Assembly (NCBI GenBank): GCA_045546615.1
Contig: JAZQDD010000020.1
Coordinates: 4,294-68,293, forward strand
Direction of reading: 5' to 3'
Length of the DNA stretch: 64,000 nucleotides
From: CAG-390 sp045546615
GTDB lineage: Bacteria; Bacillota; Clostridia; Oscillospirales; CAG-272
Made by a program: the position numbers and the translations under genes. Below the pieces are notes generated by a model. It did no database searches. It was not told where the DNA came from and saw only the letters and a list, made by a program, of their open reading frames with translations. Position 1 is the stretch's first letter. The number at the start of each line of letters is the position of its first letter. Below, in pieces: positions 1 to 8,573 of this stretch.

Positions 1-181
1 CTCCGAGGGCAAGAGAAACCGTTAGTAAGCACCTTTTTTACGCCCTTTTGGGCTTGAGGGTGCGGCTTTATCACATCATCCGAGATCAACTGCCTTGATC
101 GAAATTTCCTCACCAAAGCAATAAAAACTATATGCAGTCAATAAATCACTTTTTGGTTGAGGCATATCATTCATAAATTGC

Positions 182-210
182 TTGATTCAAATTCTACCGT
201 GTGCTATAAT
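182..210 (+). promoter_or_regulatory. Sigma-A type promoter for the first XRE regulator
   Basis: TTGATT at 182-187 and TATAAT at 205-210 are 17 bases apart. Transcription would begin near 217, which rules out a start at 157 and supports the start at 238. The 181 bases before it hold no gene that I can support. Confidence 0.8.
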
Positions 211-237
211 ATAAATAAATCAACCGAGGGGAAGAAA

Positions 238-1770
238 ATGAAAATTCAGATTGCGGAAAATATAAAAAAATTTCGTATAGCAAGCGGATATACTCAAAAT
301 GAGCTTGCGATACTTTTGTCTGTCTCTCCTCAAGCGGTGAGCCGTTGGGAAAACAGTCAAGCTTTCCCCGATATTACTCTTTTACCGACGCTTGCAAAGT
401 ATCTCAACGTAACTATAGACGAGATCGTGGGGAGTGAAGGGCAACGAAGTGAATGCTTGAAAAAAGAGTTATTCGAACGCAAGATGGCAAATATTGACGA
501 TGAATCAGAAAGGGTGAAAAATGAACTTCGTATTCTTGTGCTTTATGAAGAATTGGCACATACGGAGTTGCCTTATCTGATCAGCTATTTTCGGCATTTA
601 ATGGATATAAAAGCCTATAAACGGTTTATACTAAATGATTTAGAGAGCCGAATTGAAAACGCGCGGCAAATGATTCGGGATCGCCTGAGAATATCAAATA
701 TGCGTGACCGTGTGACTCTGCTAAGCACCGTGGCCGCCTTCGAGGACGATGAGAACCTGACACGTTGGGCAGACGAATATCGGCTCCCCGAATATATTAG
801 AGCAAACTTTTGGGATGAGCTTTTGCTGACAAGATATACAAGAGAACAAAACGTCAAAAAATTGAGCGAGCAAAACCAAAAAATCCTGTACGGGCATATC
901 AAAAACACTATTTATTATTTGACCGACAGTATTCACGGTGATATGAGAGCGCGGGGAACAGAATTTAGTGCCCCTGAAAGATATAAAACGGCGCTTGATA
1001 CGCTTTCCCTTTATTCGACACAAGTGGACGATATCTTTATCTTTGTGCGAATTATCGCAGAGGTGAGATACGCCGAAGCGCTTTTGGTGAATGAGCGCAT
1101 TGAAGAAAGTCTTTCATCGTTTGCGTTAGCCGCCGAGCATCTTTCGGTATTGCATCAATTACCCGACGGGGGAGTGCTTTGCGGTTCTGTTTTTGCGCTC
1201 AGTTCGGTTCGTCTTGTCGTTGACGGTATGGATAAGCTTGAAAAATGCGTGTTCAATTTGGGCGGCTATGATGAAAATCCGCTCTTTGACAAAATTCGCA
1301 CAGACAAGCGTTTTATAGAATTTATAGAGGTGTTAGAAAAATTTCTTCCGCGGCGCAGATCGGGATGTTGGGTGAATGAGAAAGGGAGAGATACCCTCGA
1401 TGCTCAATGGGAAATGCTTCTAAACAGGGCAAGCAAAGAGGCAGATAAGCTTTCGGATGGCAACGTTGTGGTGATTCTTACCGCCAAGGGAGCGGTTGCT
1501 TCGATTTCGTTTCAGAATATACATTCCGCAATTGAGGCAGAAAATGCGATGAAGTTTCTTATTGAGAAAAAGAAAAGGGGAGATGACAAAATCGAGCGGC
1601 TGATATGTATGCGGCACGATGGTGGTATTGATCTGCCTTCATTTGCTTTCAGAGAGGCGCTTGTGGCTATTGACAGCAAGAATCTTTTGACGCAGATGCT
1701 TTTGAATGGATCAAGCGGGTATGTTGTCAAGACGGTAAACGTGACGATGCCTAAAGGATACAAAAGTTAA
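238..1770 (+). CDS. XRE-family transcriptional regulator with long helical C-terminal region
   Basis: A 510-residue protein. Residues 1-65 form a Cro/C1-type helix-turn-helix, with the usual YTQNELA and AVSRWENSQ segments, so it should bind DNA. The remaining 440 residues are mostly helical and not recognised. They have the look of TPR-like sensing regions found in long XRE regulators (inference). The start at 238 was chosen because a GAGGGGA ribosome site sits just before it and a consensus promoter ends at 210; the longer frame from 157 would start upstream of transcription. A strong terminator follows the stop. It stands alone, so its targets cannot be named from context. Confidence 0.85.
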   Translation: MKIQIAENIKKFRIASGYTQNELAILLSVSPQAVSRWENSQAFPDITLLPTLAKYLNVTIDEIVGSEGQRSECLKKELFERKMANIDDESERVKNELRILVLYEELAHTELPYLISYFRHLMDIKAYKRFILNDLESRIENARQMIRDRLRISNMRDRVTLLSTVAAFEDDENLTRWADEYRLPEYIRANFWDELLLTRYTREQNVKKLSEQNQKILYGHIKNTIYYLTDSIHGDMRARGTEFSAPERYKTALDTLSLYSTQVDDIFIFVRIIAEVRYAEALLVNERIEESLSSFALAAEHLSVLHQLPDGGVLCGSVFALSSVRLVVDGMDKLEKCVFNLGGYDENPLFDKIRTDKRFIEFIEVLEKFLPRRRSGCWVNEKGRDTLDAQWEMLLNRASKEADKLSDGNVVVILTAKGAVASISFQNIHSAIEAENAMKFLIEKKKRGDDKIERLICMRHDGGIDLPSFAFREALVAIDSKNLLTQMLLNGSSGYVVKTVNVTMPKGYKS

Positions 1771-1810
1771 AGAACCTTTTGTAAGACTCGAATTTGTTGG
1801 GATAACTCAG

Positions 1811-1866
1811 AAAAAGGGGGTGAGTCAAATGCAAAAATGCATTTGGTACTCACCCCCTTTTTCTTT
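1811..1866. terminator. Bidirectional terminator between convergent genes
   Basis: A near-perfect hairpin with arms AAAAAGGGGGTGAGT and ACTCACCCCCTTTTT plus an inner CAAATGCA/TGCATTTG stem. It has A runs on the left and T runs on the right, so it can end both the plus-strand XRE gene and the minus-strand gene at 1874-2146. Confidence 0.9.
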
Positions 1867-1873
1867 TTTGCTT

Positions 1874-2146
1874 TTACGCCGCGAGGGCTTTTTCGCGCCT
1901 TGCGTTGATAAAGTATAGCCCAAGGTCGATGCTTACGACGATCAAATTGATAAAGTAAAGCGCTGTTACGTAATTTAATTGATGATTCACGATCTTTCCG
2001 ATAATTCCCGAAATATATCCTATTATGATAGCAATGATGAAGACGACGCTTTTGCCTTTAGTTGATTTTGAGCTTATGCTTTTGTACACGGAGATGGGCC
2101 AAGACATACCAAAGCATAGGAGCATAATAATTTCGAAGATCTGCAT
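1874..2146 (-). CDS. Small three-helix membrane protein, PQ-loop/SemiSWEET-like
   Basis: A 90-residue protein that is mostly hydrophobic, with about three membrane segments (residues 3-18, 34-52, 60-80). The first segment runs into SWPISVYKS followed by STKGKS, the arrangement seen in PQ-loop and SemiSWEET-type proteins, so a half-transporter role is possible (inference from motif only). AGGAGG sits eight bases before the ATG on the minus strand. It is divergent to a LysR gene with overlapping promoters, the classic layout for a LysR regulator and its target. A terminator at 1811-1866 follows it. Confidence 0.75.
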   Translation of the reverse strand: MQIFEIIMLLCFGMSWPISVYKSISSKSTKGKSVVFIIAIIIGYISGIIGKIVNHQLNYVTALYFINLIVVSIDLGLYFINARREKALAA

Positions 2147-2174
2147 TTTTTGTTCCTCCTGATAAGATACCTTA

Positions 2175-2203
2175 ATTATACTCTTGACAAATGCAAAAGT
2201 AAA
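2175..2203 (-). promoter_or_regulatory. Minus-strand promoter for the small membrane protein
   Basis: Read on the minus strand, TTTACT (2203-2198) and TATAAT (2180-2175) are 17 bases apart. It overlaps the -35 and spacer of the divergent LysR promoter, so one bound regulator could affect both. Confidence 0.7.
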
Positions 2204-2212
2204 ATATATAAT
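2184..2212 (+). promoter_or_regulatory. Consensus promoter for the LysR gene
   Basis: TTGACA at 2184-2189 and TATAAT at 2207-2212 with a 17-base spacer, a full consensus match. Transcription would begin near 2219. Confidence 0.85.
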
Positions 2213-2225
2213 TTTTATTAAAATG

Positions 2226-2240
2226 ATAGGTTATTCCTAT
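2226..2240. promoter_or_regulatory. Candidate LysR operator (inverted repeat ATAGG-N5-CCTAT)
   Basis: A perfect 5-base inverted repeat with a 5-base centre. It contains the T-N11-A pattern typical of LysR sites (T2227, A2239) and lies just after the predicted transcription start of the LysR gene, fitting autoregulation and control of the divergent gene. Not proven. Confidence 0.5.
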
Positions 2241-2254
2241 ATAATGGAGGAGTT

Positions 2255-3112
2255 ATGGACATACAAAAGCTGAAATATTTCCAAACAACAGCCCGACTTG
2301 AGCATATCACACGGGCTTCGGAGGTGTTACATATATCCCAACCGTCTCTTACCCAAGCGATACATTTACTTGAAAGTGAGCTTGGCGTTCCGCTGTTCAG
2401 GCGTGAGGGGAGAAAAGTAGCATTAACCGAGTTTGGCGTTTATTTGAAGCAGAGGTTAGATGTGTTAATACCCGAATTTGACCATCTTGCGGTTGAAATC
2501 GAGGAATTAAAGCAATCGCTTACCAAAAAGATAAGACTTAATATACTGGCAGCTTCATCCTTTGTCATAAATGCGATCATGGAATACAAAAAGGAGAACA
2601 GCGAGGCTATCTTTGATTTCGAGCAAAACGAAACAAAAAGCAACTGCGACATACTGATCACAACGAACGGCTTGAATAGCGATTCTGAAAACAAATATTC
2701 TCGCCGTTTTGTGAAAAAAGAAAATATTTACCTTGCAGTGCCGAAAGATTCAAAGTATGCCGAGGTTTCATCTATTGATTTGAGCGCAGTAAAGGACGAA
2801 AGCTTTATTATGCTATCCAACACCCGTTTGTTCGGTGCTATATGCAGCAGGTATTGTTCTATAGCAGGATTTTATCCCAAGGTCATATTTGAATCCGATT
2901 CGCCGACCGCGGTGCAGAATATCATCAGCATGGGCGCGGGAATAGCGTTTTGGCCCGAGCATTCGTGGGGAAAGCTACACAATGAAAATTTGAAGCTCGT
3001 TACCATTGCCGAGCCTGTTTGCGAGCGAGATCTGATCGTGGAATTACACGAGAGGATGCCTAAATCCATTTATGCAGAAGATTTTTACAACTTTCTGATA
3101 AATAAACTATAA
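2255..3112 (+). CDS. LysR-family transcriptional regulator
   Basis: A 285-residue protein of normal LysR length. The N-terminal winged helix-turn-helix (residues 1-60) shows the familiar LKYFQTTARLEHITRASEVL and SQPSLTQAIHLLE pattern. Residues 90-285 form the periplasmic-binding-protein-like ligand domain. The ligand is unknown. The ribosome site GGAGG is only four bases from the ATG at 2255. It is divergent to the small membrane protein at 1874-2146, with overlapping promoters and an inverted repeat between the genes, so that gene is its likely target (inference). Confidence 0.92.
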   Translation: MDIQKLKYFQTTARLEHITRASEVLHISQPSLTQAIHLLESELGVPLFRREGRKVALTEFGVYLKQRLDVLIPEFDHLAVEIEELKQSLTKKIRLNILAASSFVINAIMEYKKENSEAIFDFEQNETKSNCDILITTNGLNSDSENKYSRRFVKKENIYLAVPKDSKYAEVSSIDLSAVKDESFIMLSNTRLFGAICSRYCSIAGFYPKVIFESDSPTAVQNIISMGAGIAFWPEHSWGKLHNENLKLVTIAEPVCERDLIVELHERMPKSIYAEDFYNFLINKL

Positions 3113-3147
3113 GCGCATAATGGAGCAGAAGAATAGCTTTCCAACGC

Positions 3148-3172
3148 AAAAGCCCTTGATTTAAGGCTTTTT
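3148..3172 (+). terminator. Weak terminator after the LysR gene
   Basis: AAAAGCC and GGCTTTT arms around a 10-base loop, followed by T residues. A plausible but not strong intrinsic terminator. Confidence 0.5.
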
Positions 3173-3203
3173 GGGGGAAAAAGCGAAAGCAACATAATGT
3201 TGC

Positions 3204-3232
3204 TTGACTTTTATGCCGATTATTCTTATAAT
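3204..3232 (+). promoter_or_regulatory. Promoter for the short XRE gene
   Basis: TTGACT at 3204-3209 and TATAAT at 3227-3232 with a 17-base spacer, 30 bases before the gene. Confidence 0.8.
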
Positions 3233-3261
3233 GTTGATAAAGACATAAGGGGGATTTCTCG

Positions 3262-3654
3262 ATGGTAGAAAAAAATATTAAAAATTTCAGGGAGCAAAAG
3301 GGTATTAGCCAATCTGAACTCGCGGAAAAATTAAACGTTACAAGACAAGCGGTCTCGAATTGGGAAACGGGAAAAACGCAACCCGATATAGACACGCTTC
3401 ATAAAATTGCGGACATACTTGAAGTAAGCATTGATGAACTGATTTACGGCAATAAAAGAACGAATCGCGTGGAAAATAAATATTATCACATTCAAAATAT
3501 TACCAATAAAGCAGGCAAAGGGATCGGCTTTGGCGCGGTTTTAGCTATGGTCATATCCTACGTAAACTGGCACTCTATCGGTTGGGCGATCCTTCACGGC
3601 ATCTTTAATTGGGGATACGTTATATATTATATCATTAAATACGGTTGGTCGTAA
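3262..3654 (+). CDS. Short XRE regulator with hydrophobic C-terminus
   Basis: A 130-residue protein. Residues 1-65 are a clear Cro/C1 helix-turn-helix (SQSELAEKLNVTRQAVSNWE). After a short linker, residues 88-128 are hydrophobic and could form one or two membrane segments (GFGAVLAMVISYVNW and ILHGIFNWGYVIYYIIKY). Small membrane-tethered XRE proteins of this design are common in Firmicutes; their targets are usually local, but no obvious target sits beside this one. It has its own promoter and a terminator at 3705-3736, so it is monocistronic. Confidence 0.85.
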   Translation: MVEKNIKNFREQKGISQSELAEKLNVTRQAVSNWETGKTQPDIDTLHKIADILEVSIDELIYGNKRTNRVENKYYHIQNITNKAGKGIGFGAVLAMVISYVNWHSIGWAILHGIFNWGYVIYYIIKYGWS

Positions 3655-3704
3655 GTGCGAGAAAAGGTTCAAAGTCCGCTATCAATAAAGTAAATCAGAG
3701 GGTC

Positions 3705-3736
3705 AAAGGGGCTGCGTTATTGGCGCAGTCCCTTTC
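3705..3736 (+). terminator. Terminator after the short XRE gene
   Basis: Hairpin with AAAGGG and CTGCG paired to CGCAG and CCCTTT, then T-rich sequence. Confidence 0.75.
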
Positions 3737-3743
3737 TAAAATA

Positions 3744-3772
3744 TTGACACTGTGCGCTGTGCGTGATATAAT
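3744..3772 (+). promoter_or_regulatory. Consensus promoter for the metallophosphoesterase
   Basis: TTGACA (3744-3749) and TATAAT (3767-3772), exactly 17 bases apart. Confidence 0.85.
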
Positions 3773-3824
3773 TAATTAAAAGGAAAAAATTGCTTTTGCA
3801 AGCTTGAAAACAGAGGTTAGCGCG

Positions 3825-4934
3825 ATGGAAAAAATACTTACAGCCTTTTGCTTTACGGACATACACAACCAGCAAGCGATGCTTGACTATCCCACCACGG
3901 TGCGCCGTTCGCTCATCCAAGCCGCGGAGCTTGCCGCGGCGGAGTTTGGGCTTGCCGACATTGCGATAGTCGGCGGGGATAACGTGTCCGACTACCCGCA
4001 TTGGAACAAGTCCTGCGCTTTGCCGAAAAAGAATTTCCTTGACTTAAAGGCTAAAATGCACGCTTGCATTTCGGACTGCACCAAGGACGGCAGGGTGCTG
4101 TACGTTGCGGGCAACAACGATATGATACTCGGCGACATCGGAACGGACGAAAACGAGCCGTATAATACCACCGATTTTTACGATCTTATGGACGGCGCAT
4201 TCGGTGAGCTTCCCGACGGCGAAAAGATCATCCTTACCTCGCGCGAAAAGCCCAATGAGCTGTATTGGGGTGCGTTCCATTACGTTGTGGGCGGTATTGA
4301 CTTTATCGGCATCAATATACACCCCGACACCGCGTTCAACACCCACGAGGGGTATTACAGCGACGAAACGCTCCGCTGGGTAAAGAATAAGCTCGATGAA
4401 ATCGACCCCGACGGGCATAAATGCGTATTTGTCGTAGGGCATTTGTCGGCAATATATTATTTTAACAACGGAAATCTTTGCGAAACGATGATAAACGGCG
4501 ACCGCGGCTTGTTTTACGATATATTCCGCGGACACAAAAACGCCTTTTACCTCTACGGTCACGTTCACGGCGAGGATTCCTGCTACAAGGAGCATTCATC
4601 GGGCGCGGTTTTGCACATCGACGGGGACAATAAGCCCCTCGGACGCAATTTGAGTGAGGCGGATTCGCGCGGTAAGGAGTACGAGTATTCATTCGTCCAC
4701 ATGGGCGGACTTCGTCCCTTTGGCGGTAAATATTTCGAGAATGACGGGCTTGAGGGCTTTGGCGGCGGCACAGAGAAAAAGTATTTCCCCTGCACCGCAA
4801 CGCCGCGCCTTGTGCAGTTTTTGGTTTTTGAGGTCTACGGCGACCGCGTGGTTTTTCACGTTAGAAACACGGGCGAGCATGAGGAATATAACAAAAATGA
4901 CAGACTTGCGCAATATACGGTGTATCTGACGTAA
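3825..4934 (+). CDS. Calcineurin-like metallophosphoesterase
   Basis: A 369-residue protein with the metallophosphoesterase metal-binding blocks in order: FTDIHN (Asp12, His14), GGDN, GNND, VVGHLS and YGHVHG. It should hydrolyse a phosphomonoester or diester with two bound metals in the cytoplasm, since no signal peptide is visible. The substrate is unknown. The ATG at 3825 has an AGAGG ribosome site eight bases upstream, so I prefer it to a TTG at 3804. It is transcribed alone from the consensus promoter at 3744-3772. Some members of this fold are phosphatases and some nucleases; the sequence does not settle which. Confidence 0.85.
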   Translation: MEKILTAFCFTDIHNQQAMLDYPTTVRRSLIQAAELAAAEFGLADIAIVGGDNVSDYPHWNKSCALPKKNFLDLKAKMHACISDCTKDGRVLYVAGNNDMILGDIGTDENEPYNTTDFYDLMDGAFGELPDGEKIILTSREKPNELYWGAFHYVVGGIDFIGINIHPDTAFNTHEGYYSDETLRWVKNKLDEIDPDGHKCVFVVGHLSAIYYFNNGNLCETMINGDRGLFYDIFRGHKNAFYLYGHVHGEDSCYKEHSSGAVLHIDGDNKPLGRNLSEADSRGKEYEYSFVHMGGLRPFGGKYFENDGLEGFGGGTEKKYFPCTATPRLVQFLVFEVYGDRVVFHVRNTGEHEEYNKNDRLAQYTVYLT

Positions 4935-5072
4935 AATTTCTTAAACGCCAGCGTCCTCGGCGTGAAGTTTATATAGTTAAAACAAGAATAATTTTTATAA
5001 TATTTATCAAAATAAGTGTGGGTAGGAATTTGTGCCGAAAGAGGCGTAAAATACCTGCGCGGGGGGACATCT

Positions 5073-6134
5073 ATGCAGAAGAATATTTTGCTCATACTAA
5101 CGGGCGGTACGATATGCTCATTTGCCGACAGCAAGGGAGAGCGCGATGCTGATACCTTGGCGGCGAGGGCTTTGATAATCGATAATTTCAGAAACGGCAC
5201 TTCGCCGTACAGAAGCAAGGAGTGCGTCAAATTCGATTCAAAATTCCCCTTGAATATTTTAAGCGAAAATCTTACGCCCGACCATTGGAACACGCTCATC
5301 GGGGAAATGAGGACGTATGATCTCTCATCCTATGACGGAGTCATTATACTTCACGGTACTGATACGCTGGCGTACACGGCGGCGCTATTTTCGCTTTTGC
5401 TTGCGGGTATTTGCGTTCCTGTGATATTCGTTTCCAGCCAGCTTGGGCTGAATGAGGCCGGAACGAACGGCAACGATAATTTCAAAGCCGCGGTGGAGCT
5501 TATAGTCAACGGGATATCGCCAAACGTGTATGCGGTATACAGAAACGACGAGACGATGGGCAACGAGACGAAAAAAACGCTGTATCTGCACTATGCCGCG
5601 CATTTGTTGCAGTGTGCCAACCACTCCGATAATTTTTACAGCTGTGATATGCAAGAGATAGCGTTTGAAAACGCCGCGCACGCGGGGCGCAGATGCGCAT
5701 CCGCGCAAATGATTTTTAATGACGCTCGTTTTGACGGCATAAGCGCAAACGTCCTCAAGCTGTCGCCGTACGTTGGTATAGATTACTCCAAATATTCGTT
5801 GGATGGGGTGGATGCCGTGGTGCATGGGACGTATCATTCAAGCACCGTGCCGACAGATCCTTGCGGCAGATCGACGGATATCAGCAAGCATTCGATAATG
5901 TATTTGAAGAAAAAATGCGGCGAGGCGGGCGGCATCCCCCTCTTTATCGAGCCATGCAGCAAAACAGCGTATATAAGCACGGGAAACGCTTTGCGCGGCG
6001 GAATACTGCCGATAAGGGGGTTAAGCTCCGAAATGGCGTATGTAAAAACGCTTTTGGGATGCTCTTTGGGGCTTCGAGCAGAAGAGCTGTACAATTTTAT
6101 TAATAAAACAAACGTCAATGATGAGTTTGTGTGA
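5073..6134 (+). CDS. L-asparaginase-like amidohydrolase, type I (AnsA-like)
   Basis: A 353-residue protein of the asparaginase/glutaminase family. The two catalytic blocks are present: TGGTI at residues 10-14 and HGTDT at 94-98. No signal peptide is visible, which fits the cytoplasmic type I enzymes. The predicted reaction releases ammonia and aspartate from asparagine. Compared with E. coli AnsA some conserved blocks differ (SSQLGLNEAGTNG in place of the usual GSQ...RSDG), so the substrate could differ. The ATG at 5073 has a GGGGGG-type ribosome site; an in-frame GTG at 5016 is possible. It lies just upstream of the Asn T-box operon but is separated from it by a new promoter. Confidence 0.8.
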   Translation: MQKNILLILTGGTICSFADSKGERDADTLAARALIIDNFRNGTSPYRSKECVKFDSKFPLNILSENLTPDHWNTLIGEMRTYDLSSYDGVIILHGTDTLAYTAALFSLLLAGICVPVIFVSSQLGLNEAGTNGNDNFKAAVELIVNGISPNVYAVYRNDETMGNETKKTLYLHYAAHLLQCANHSDNFYSCDMQEIAFENAAHAGRRCASAQMIFNDARFDGISANVLKLSPYVGIDYSKYSLDGVDAVVHGTYHSSTVPTDPCGRSTDISKHSIMYLKKKCGEAGGIPLFIEPCSKTAYISTGNALRGGILPIRGLSSEMAYVKTLLGCSLGLRAEELYNFINKTNVNDEFV

Positions 6135-6156
6135 GATGTTTTTTTCGAAATTGTAG

Positions 6157-6185
6157 TTGACATCGTTTGAAAAACGTGATATAAT
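6157..6185 (+). promoter_or_regulatory. Consensus promoter of the aspS-gatCAB T-box operon
   Basis: TTGACA at 6157-6162 and TATAAT at 6180-6185 with a 17-base spacer, directly before the T-box leader. Confidence 0.9.
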
Positions 6186-6438
6186 AAAGCAAAATAAAGA
6201 CAGTGATGAAGCGAGTACTGTGAGTATCTTGTGTACAGAGAGCCGTGGGTGCTGAGACACGGCACAAGACTTATGGGAAAAACACTTCGGAGTCGGCGGA
6301 AGAAAGCTACGGCGAGTAGAACCGCACGTTCGTCGCGTAAAGACGCAGTTGAGTGGATCGCCCTTGGCGGTCAATTTGGGTGGTATCGCGGAAGCTTGCC
6401 TTTCGTCCCATGCGGGGCGGAAGGCTTTTTGTTTTTAA
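6186..6438 (+). ncRNA. T-box leader, apparent specifier AAC (Asn)
   Basis: This fills the 350-base gap before aspS. Stem I shows the GTGATGA kink-turn, the AGTA loop motif (6214-6217) and the AGAGAGCC distal region. The helices CTGTGAGT/ACTTATGG and CTTGTG/CACAAG place the 3' specifier loop at 6277-6284, and GAAG (6208-6211) pairs with CTTC (6285-6288). The three bases before the conserved A next to that helix are AAC (6281-6283), an Asn codon. The antiterminator T-box core GGGTGGTATCGCGG is at 6378-6391. A perfect 12-base-pair terminator hairpin (6398-6425) with a T run follows. Uncharged tRNA-Asn should therefore turn the operon on. The class is certain; the codon reading comes from hand folding. 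Confidence 0.93.
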
Positions 6439-6482
6439 TTTATAAAAAATATGCTTAAATATTTTCTTGGGAGGAAGAAAAA

Positions 6483-8258
6483 ATGTTGAGAACACATAAT
6501 TGTAATGAAATAAGGCCCGAGCATATCGGTCAGAAGGTCGTTTTGACGGGATGGATGGATACGGTCCGCGATCACGGCGGTATTCTTTTCGTTGACCTTC
6601 GCGACCATTTCGGAACTACGCAGGTCGTTTTTTCCGATGATAAGATGCTTAACGGTATCCTCAAGGAGACCGTTGTGCTTATCGAGGGTGTTGTAACCGA
6701 GAGAAGCGAGGACACCGTAAACCCCAAGATCGAAACGGGAATGGTAGAGGTAAAGGCTGACCGCATTGAGGTTCTCGGCCCTTGCCTTTTCGGACTTCCT
6801 TTTGATATCGACGCGTCTACCGCCACCCGCGAGGACGTAAGACTTAAATATCGCTATCTTGACTTGAGAAACAGAAAGATACACGATAATATCGTGCTTC
6901 GTTCAAAGATACTCAGCTATCTGCGTTCGCAGATGGAGGAGCTGGGCTTTGTTGAGATACAAACTCCCATTCTTACCGCATCGTCTCCTGAGGGCGCGCG
7001 CGACTATCTTGTACCCAGCCGTAAGCACAAGGGCAAGTTCTATGCGCTTCCGCAGGCTCCCCAGCAGTTCAAGCAGCTGCTTATGGTATCGGGCTTTGAC
7101 CGCTATTTCCAGATAGCTCCTTGCTTCCGTGACGAGGACGCGCGTCAGGACCGTTCCCCCGGAGAATTCTATCAGCTCGACTTTGAGATGTCCTTCGCAA
7201 CGCAGGAGGATGTATTCGAGGTTGCCGAGAGTGTTGTATACAATACTTTCTCCAAGTTCAGCAACAAGAAGGTCTCAAAGCCCCCCTTCAAGAGAATAAC
7301 TTTTGCCGAGTCCATGCTTAAATACGGAACGGATAAGCCCGACCTCAGAAACCCGCTTGAGATCAAGGATCTTACGGACTTCTTTGCCGCAAATGAATTT
7401 CTTACCGTAAACGGCAGAACCGTACCTTTCAAGAACAAGCTCGTTCGCGGTATCGTTGCCAATTATCTCGTTAAGAGAGACGGCGAGGGCGACGGCAAAA
7501 AGGCGTTTGAGAAAGCTATCGACACCTATTCAAGAAGCATAGGTATGAAGTTTGGTTGCGGTTATATCACGCTTGAGGACGGCGAGTTCAAGGGCCCGAT
7601 CGCAAAGTTCCTTACCGATGAGCAAAAGAAGGAGCTGTGCGAGCTTTGCGCAATCAAGGAGGGCGATTCTCTGTTCTTCATCAGCGACAACGCCTCCGTA
7701 ATCAACAAGCTTGCGGGCGAAATGCGCACTTGGATAGCCAACGAGCTTGGTCTTATTAATAAGGATGCGTTTGAGTTCTGCTTTATCGTTGATTTCCCGA
7801 TGTATGAGCTTAATCCCGAGACTAACAAGATCGACTTTACGCACAATCCCTTCTCCATGCCTCAGGGCGGAATGGATGCGCTTCTTAACAAAGATCCTCT
7901 TGAAATTTTTGCATACCAGTATGATATCGTCTGCAACGGAGTAGAATTATCCTCGGGAGCTGTCAGAAACCACAACCCCGAGATAATGAGAAAGGCGTTT
8001 GAGATCGCGGGCTACGGCGAGGACGACCTCAAGGCGAAATTCGGCGCACTCTACACGGCATTCTCCTACGGCGCACCGCCTCACGCGGGCATGGCTCCCG
8101 GCGTTGACAGAATGATAATGCTCATTGCCGAGGAGGAGACTATCCGCGACGTTATCGCATTCCCGCTTAACGGTAACGCGCAAGACCTCATGATGGGCGC
8201 ACCCGGTGAGGTCACCGAACAACAGCTCCGCGAAGTTCATATAAAAGTAAGAGATTAA
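6483..8258 (+). CDS. aspS: Aspartyl-tRNA synthetase, probably non-discriminating
   Basis: A 591-residue bacterial-type AspRS: N-terminal OB-fold anticodon domain (about 1-110), class II core with motif 2 around CFRDEDARQDRSPGEF, the bacterial GAD insertion (about 300-420), and motif 3 with GMAPGVDRMIML. It charges tRNA-Asp with aspartate. Residue 31 is His in RDHGG; enzymes that also charge tRNA-Asn tend to have His here, while strict ones have Leu (knowledge of the family). This fits the operon, where GatCAB would convert Asp-tRNA-Asn to Asn-tRNA-Asn. It is first in a T-box-controlled operon, and gatC follows 21 bases later. Confidence 0.97.
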   Translation: MLRTHNCNEIRPEHIGQKVVLTGWMDTVRDHGGILFVDLRDHFGTTQVVFSDDKMLNGILKETVVLIEGVVTERSEDTVNPKIETGMVEVKADRIEVLGPCLFGLPFDIDASTATREDVRLKYRYLDLRNRKIHDNIVLRSKILSYLRSQMEELGFVEIQTPILTASSPEGARDYLVPSRKHKGKFYALPQAPQQFKQLLMVSGFDRYFQIAPCFRDEDARQDRSPGEFYQLDFEMSFATQEDVFEVAESVVYNTFSKFSNKKVSKPPFKRITFAESMLKYGTDKPDLRNPLEIKDLTDFFAANEFLTVNGRTVPFKNKLVRGIVANYLVKRDGEGDGKKAFEKAIDTYSRSIGMKFGCGYITLEDGEFKGPIAKFLTDEQKKELCELCAIKEGDSLFFISDNASVINKLAGEMRTWIANELGLINKDAFEFCFIVDFPMYELNPETNKIDFTHNPFSMPQGGMDALLNKDPLEIFAYQYDIVCNGVELSSGAVRNHNPEIMRKAFEIAGYGEDDLKAKFGALYTAFSYGAPPHAGMAPGVDRMIMLIAEEETIRDVIAFPLNGNAQDLMMGAPGEVTEQQLREVHIKVRD

Positions 8259-8279
8259 TCGCTTTAAAAGGAGTTTTTT

Positions 8280-8561
8280 ATGAATAAAGAAACACTTGGA
8301 AGACTTGAGCTTCTGAATCAGCTCAAGCTCACGGAAGAGCAAAGGAGCGACGTGCTGTCTTTCTTTGAGAGCAGGGAAAGAGACATGGAGCAGGTAAACA
8401 CAATAGATACCGCCGACACGGAACGCATGGTTCACGTTATGCCGATTATGACGGTTGTCCGCGAGGACGTAGTTGTTCAGAACTTCTCGCGCGAGGCACT
8501 TCAAGAGGGCGCACCCGAAACCGACGAGGGCTATTGGTGCGTTCCCAAGGTCGTTGAATGA
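8280..8561 (+). CDS. gatC: Asp-tRNA(Asn)/Glu-tRNA(Gln) amidotransferase subunit C
   Basis: A 93-residue protein of usual GatC length. It keeps the family pattern: LELLNQLKLTEEQ near the N-terminus, the THV-like MVHVMP block, the VVREDVV segment and a C-terminal VPKVVE. GatC wraps around GatA and GatB and holds the complex together. AGGAG sits before the ATG. It lies 21 bases after aspS and 12 before the GatA-like gene, so it belongs to the same transcript. Confidence 0.92.
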   Translation: MNKETLGRLELLNQLKLTEEQRSDVLSFFESRERDMEQVNTIDTADTERMVHVMPIMTVVREDVVVQNFSREALQEGAPETDEGYWCVPKVVE

Positions 8562-8573
8562 TCGGAGGATGGG

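Noticed and set aside
1..57. End of a plus-strand coding frame that stops at 55-57
   Set aside because: Only 18 codons are visible and no family is recognisable; the sequence could equally be non-coding.
6268..6270. GAC (Asp) as the specifier of the first T-box
   Set aside because: It fits aspS by name, but it lies at the end of CACAAG and start of ACTTATGG, both paired in the fold; AAC at 6281-6283 occupies the correct loop position.
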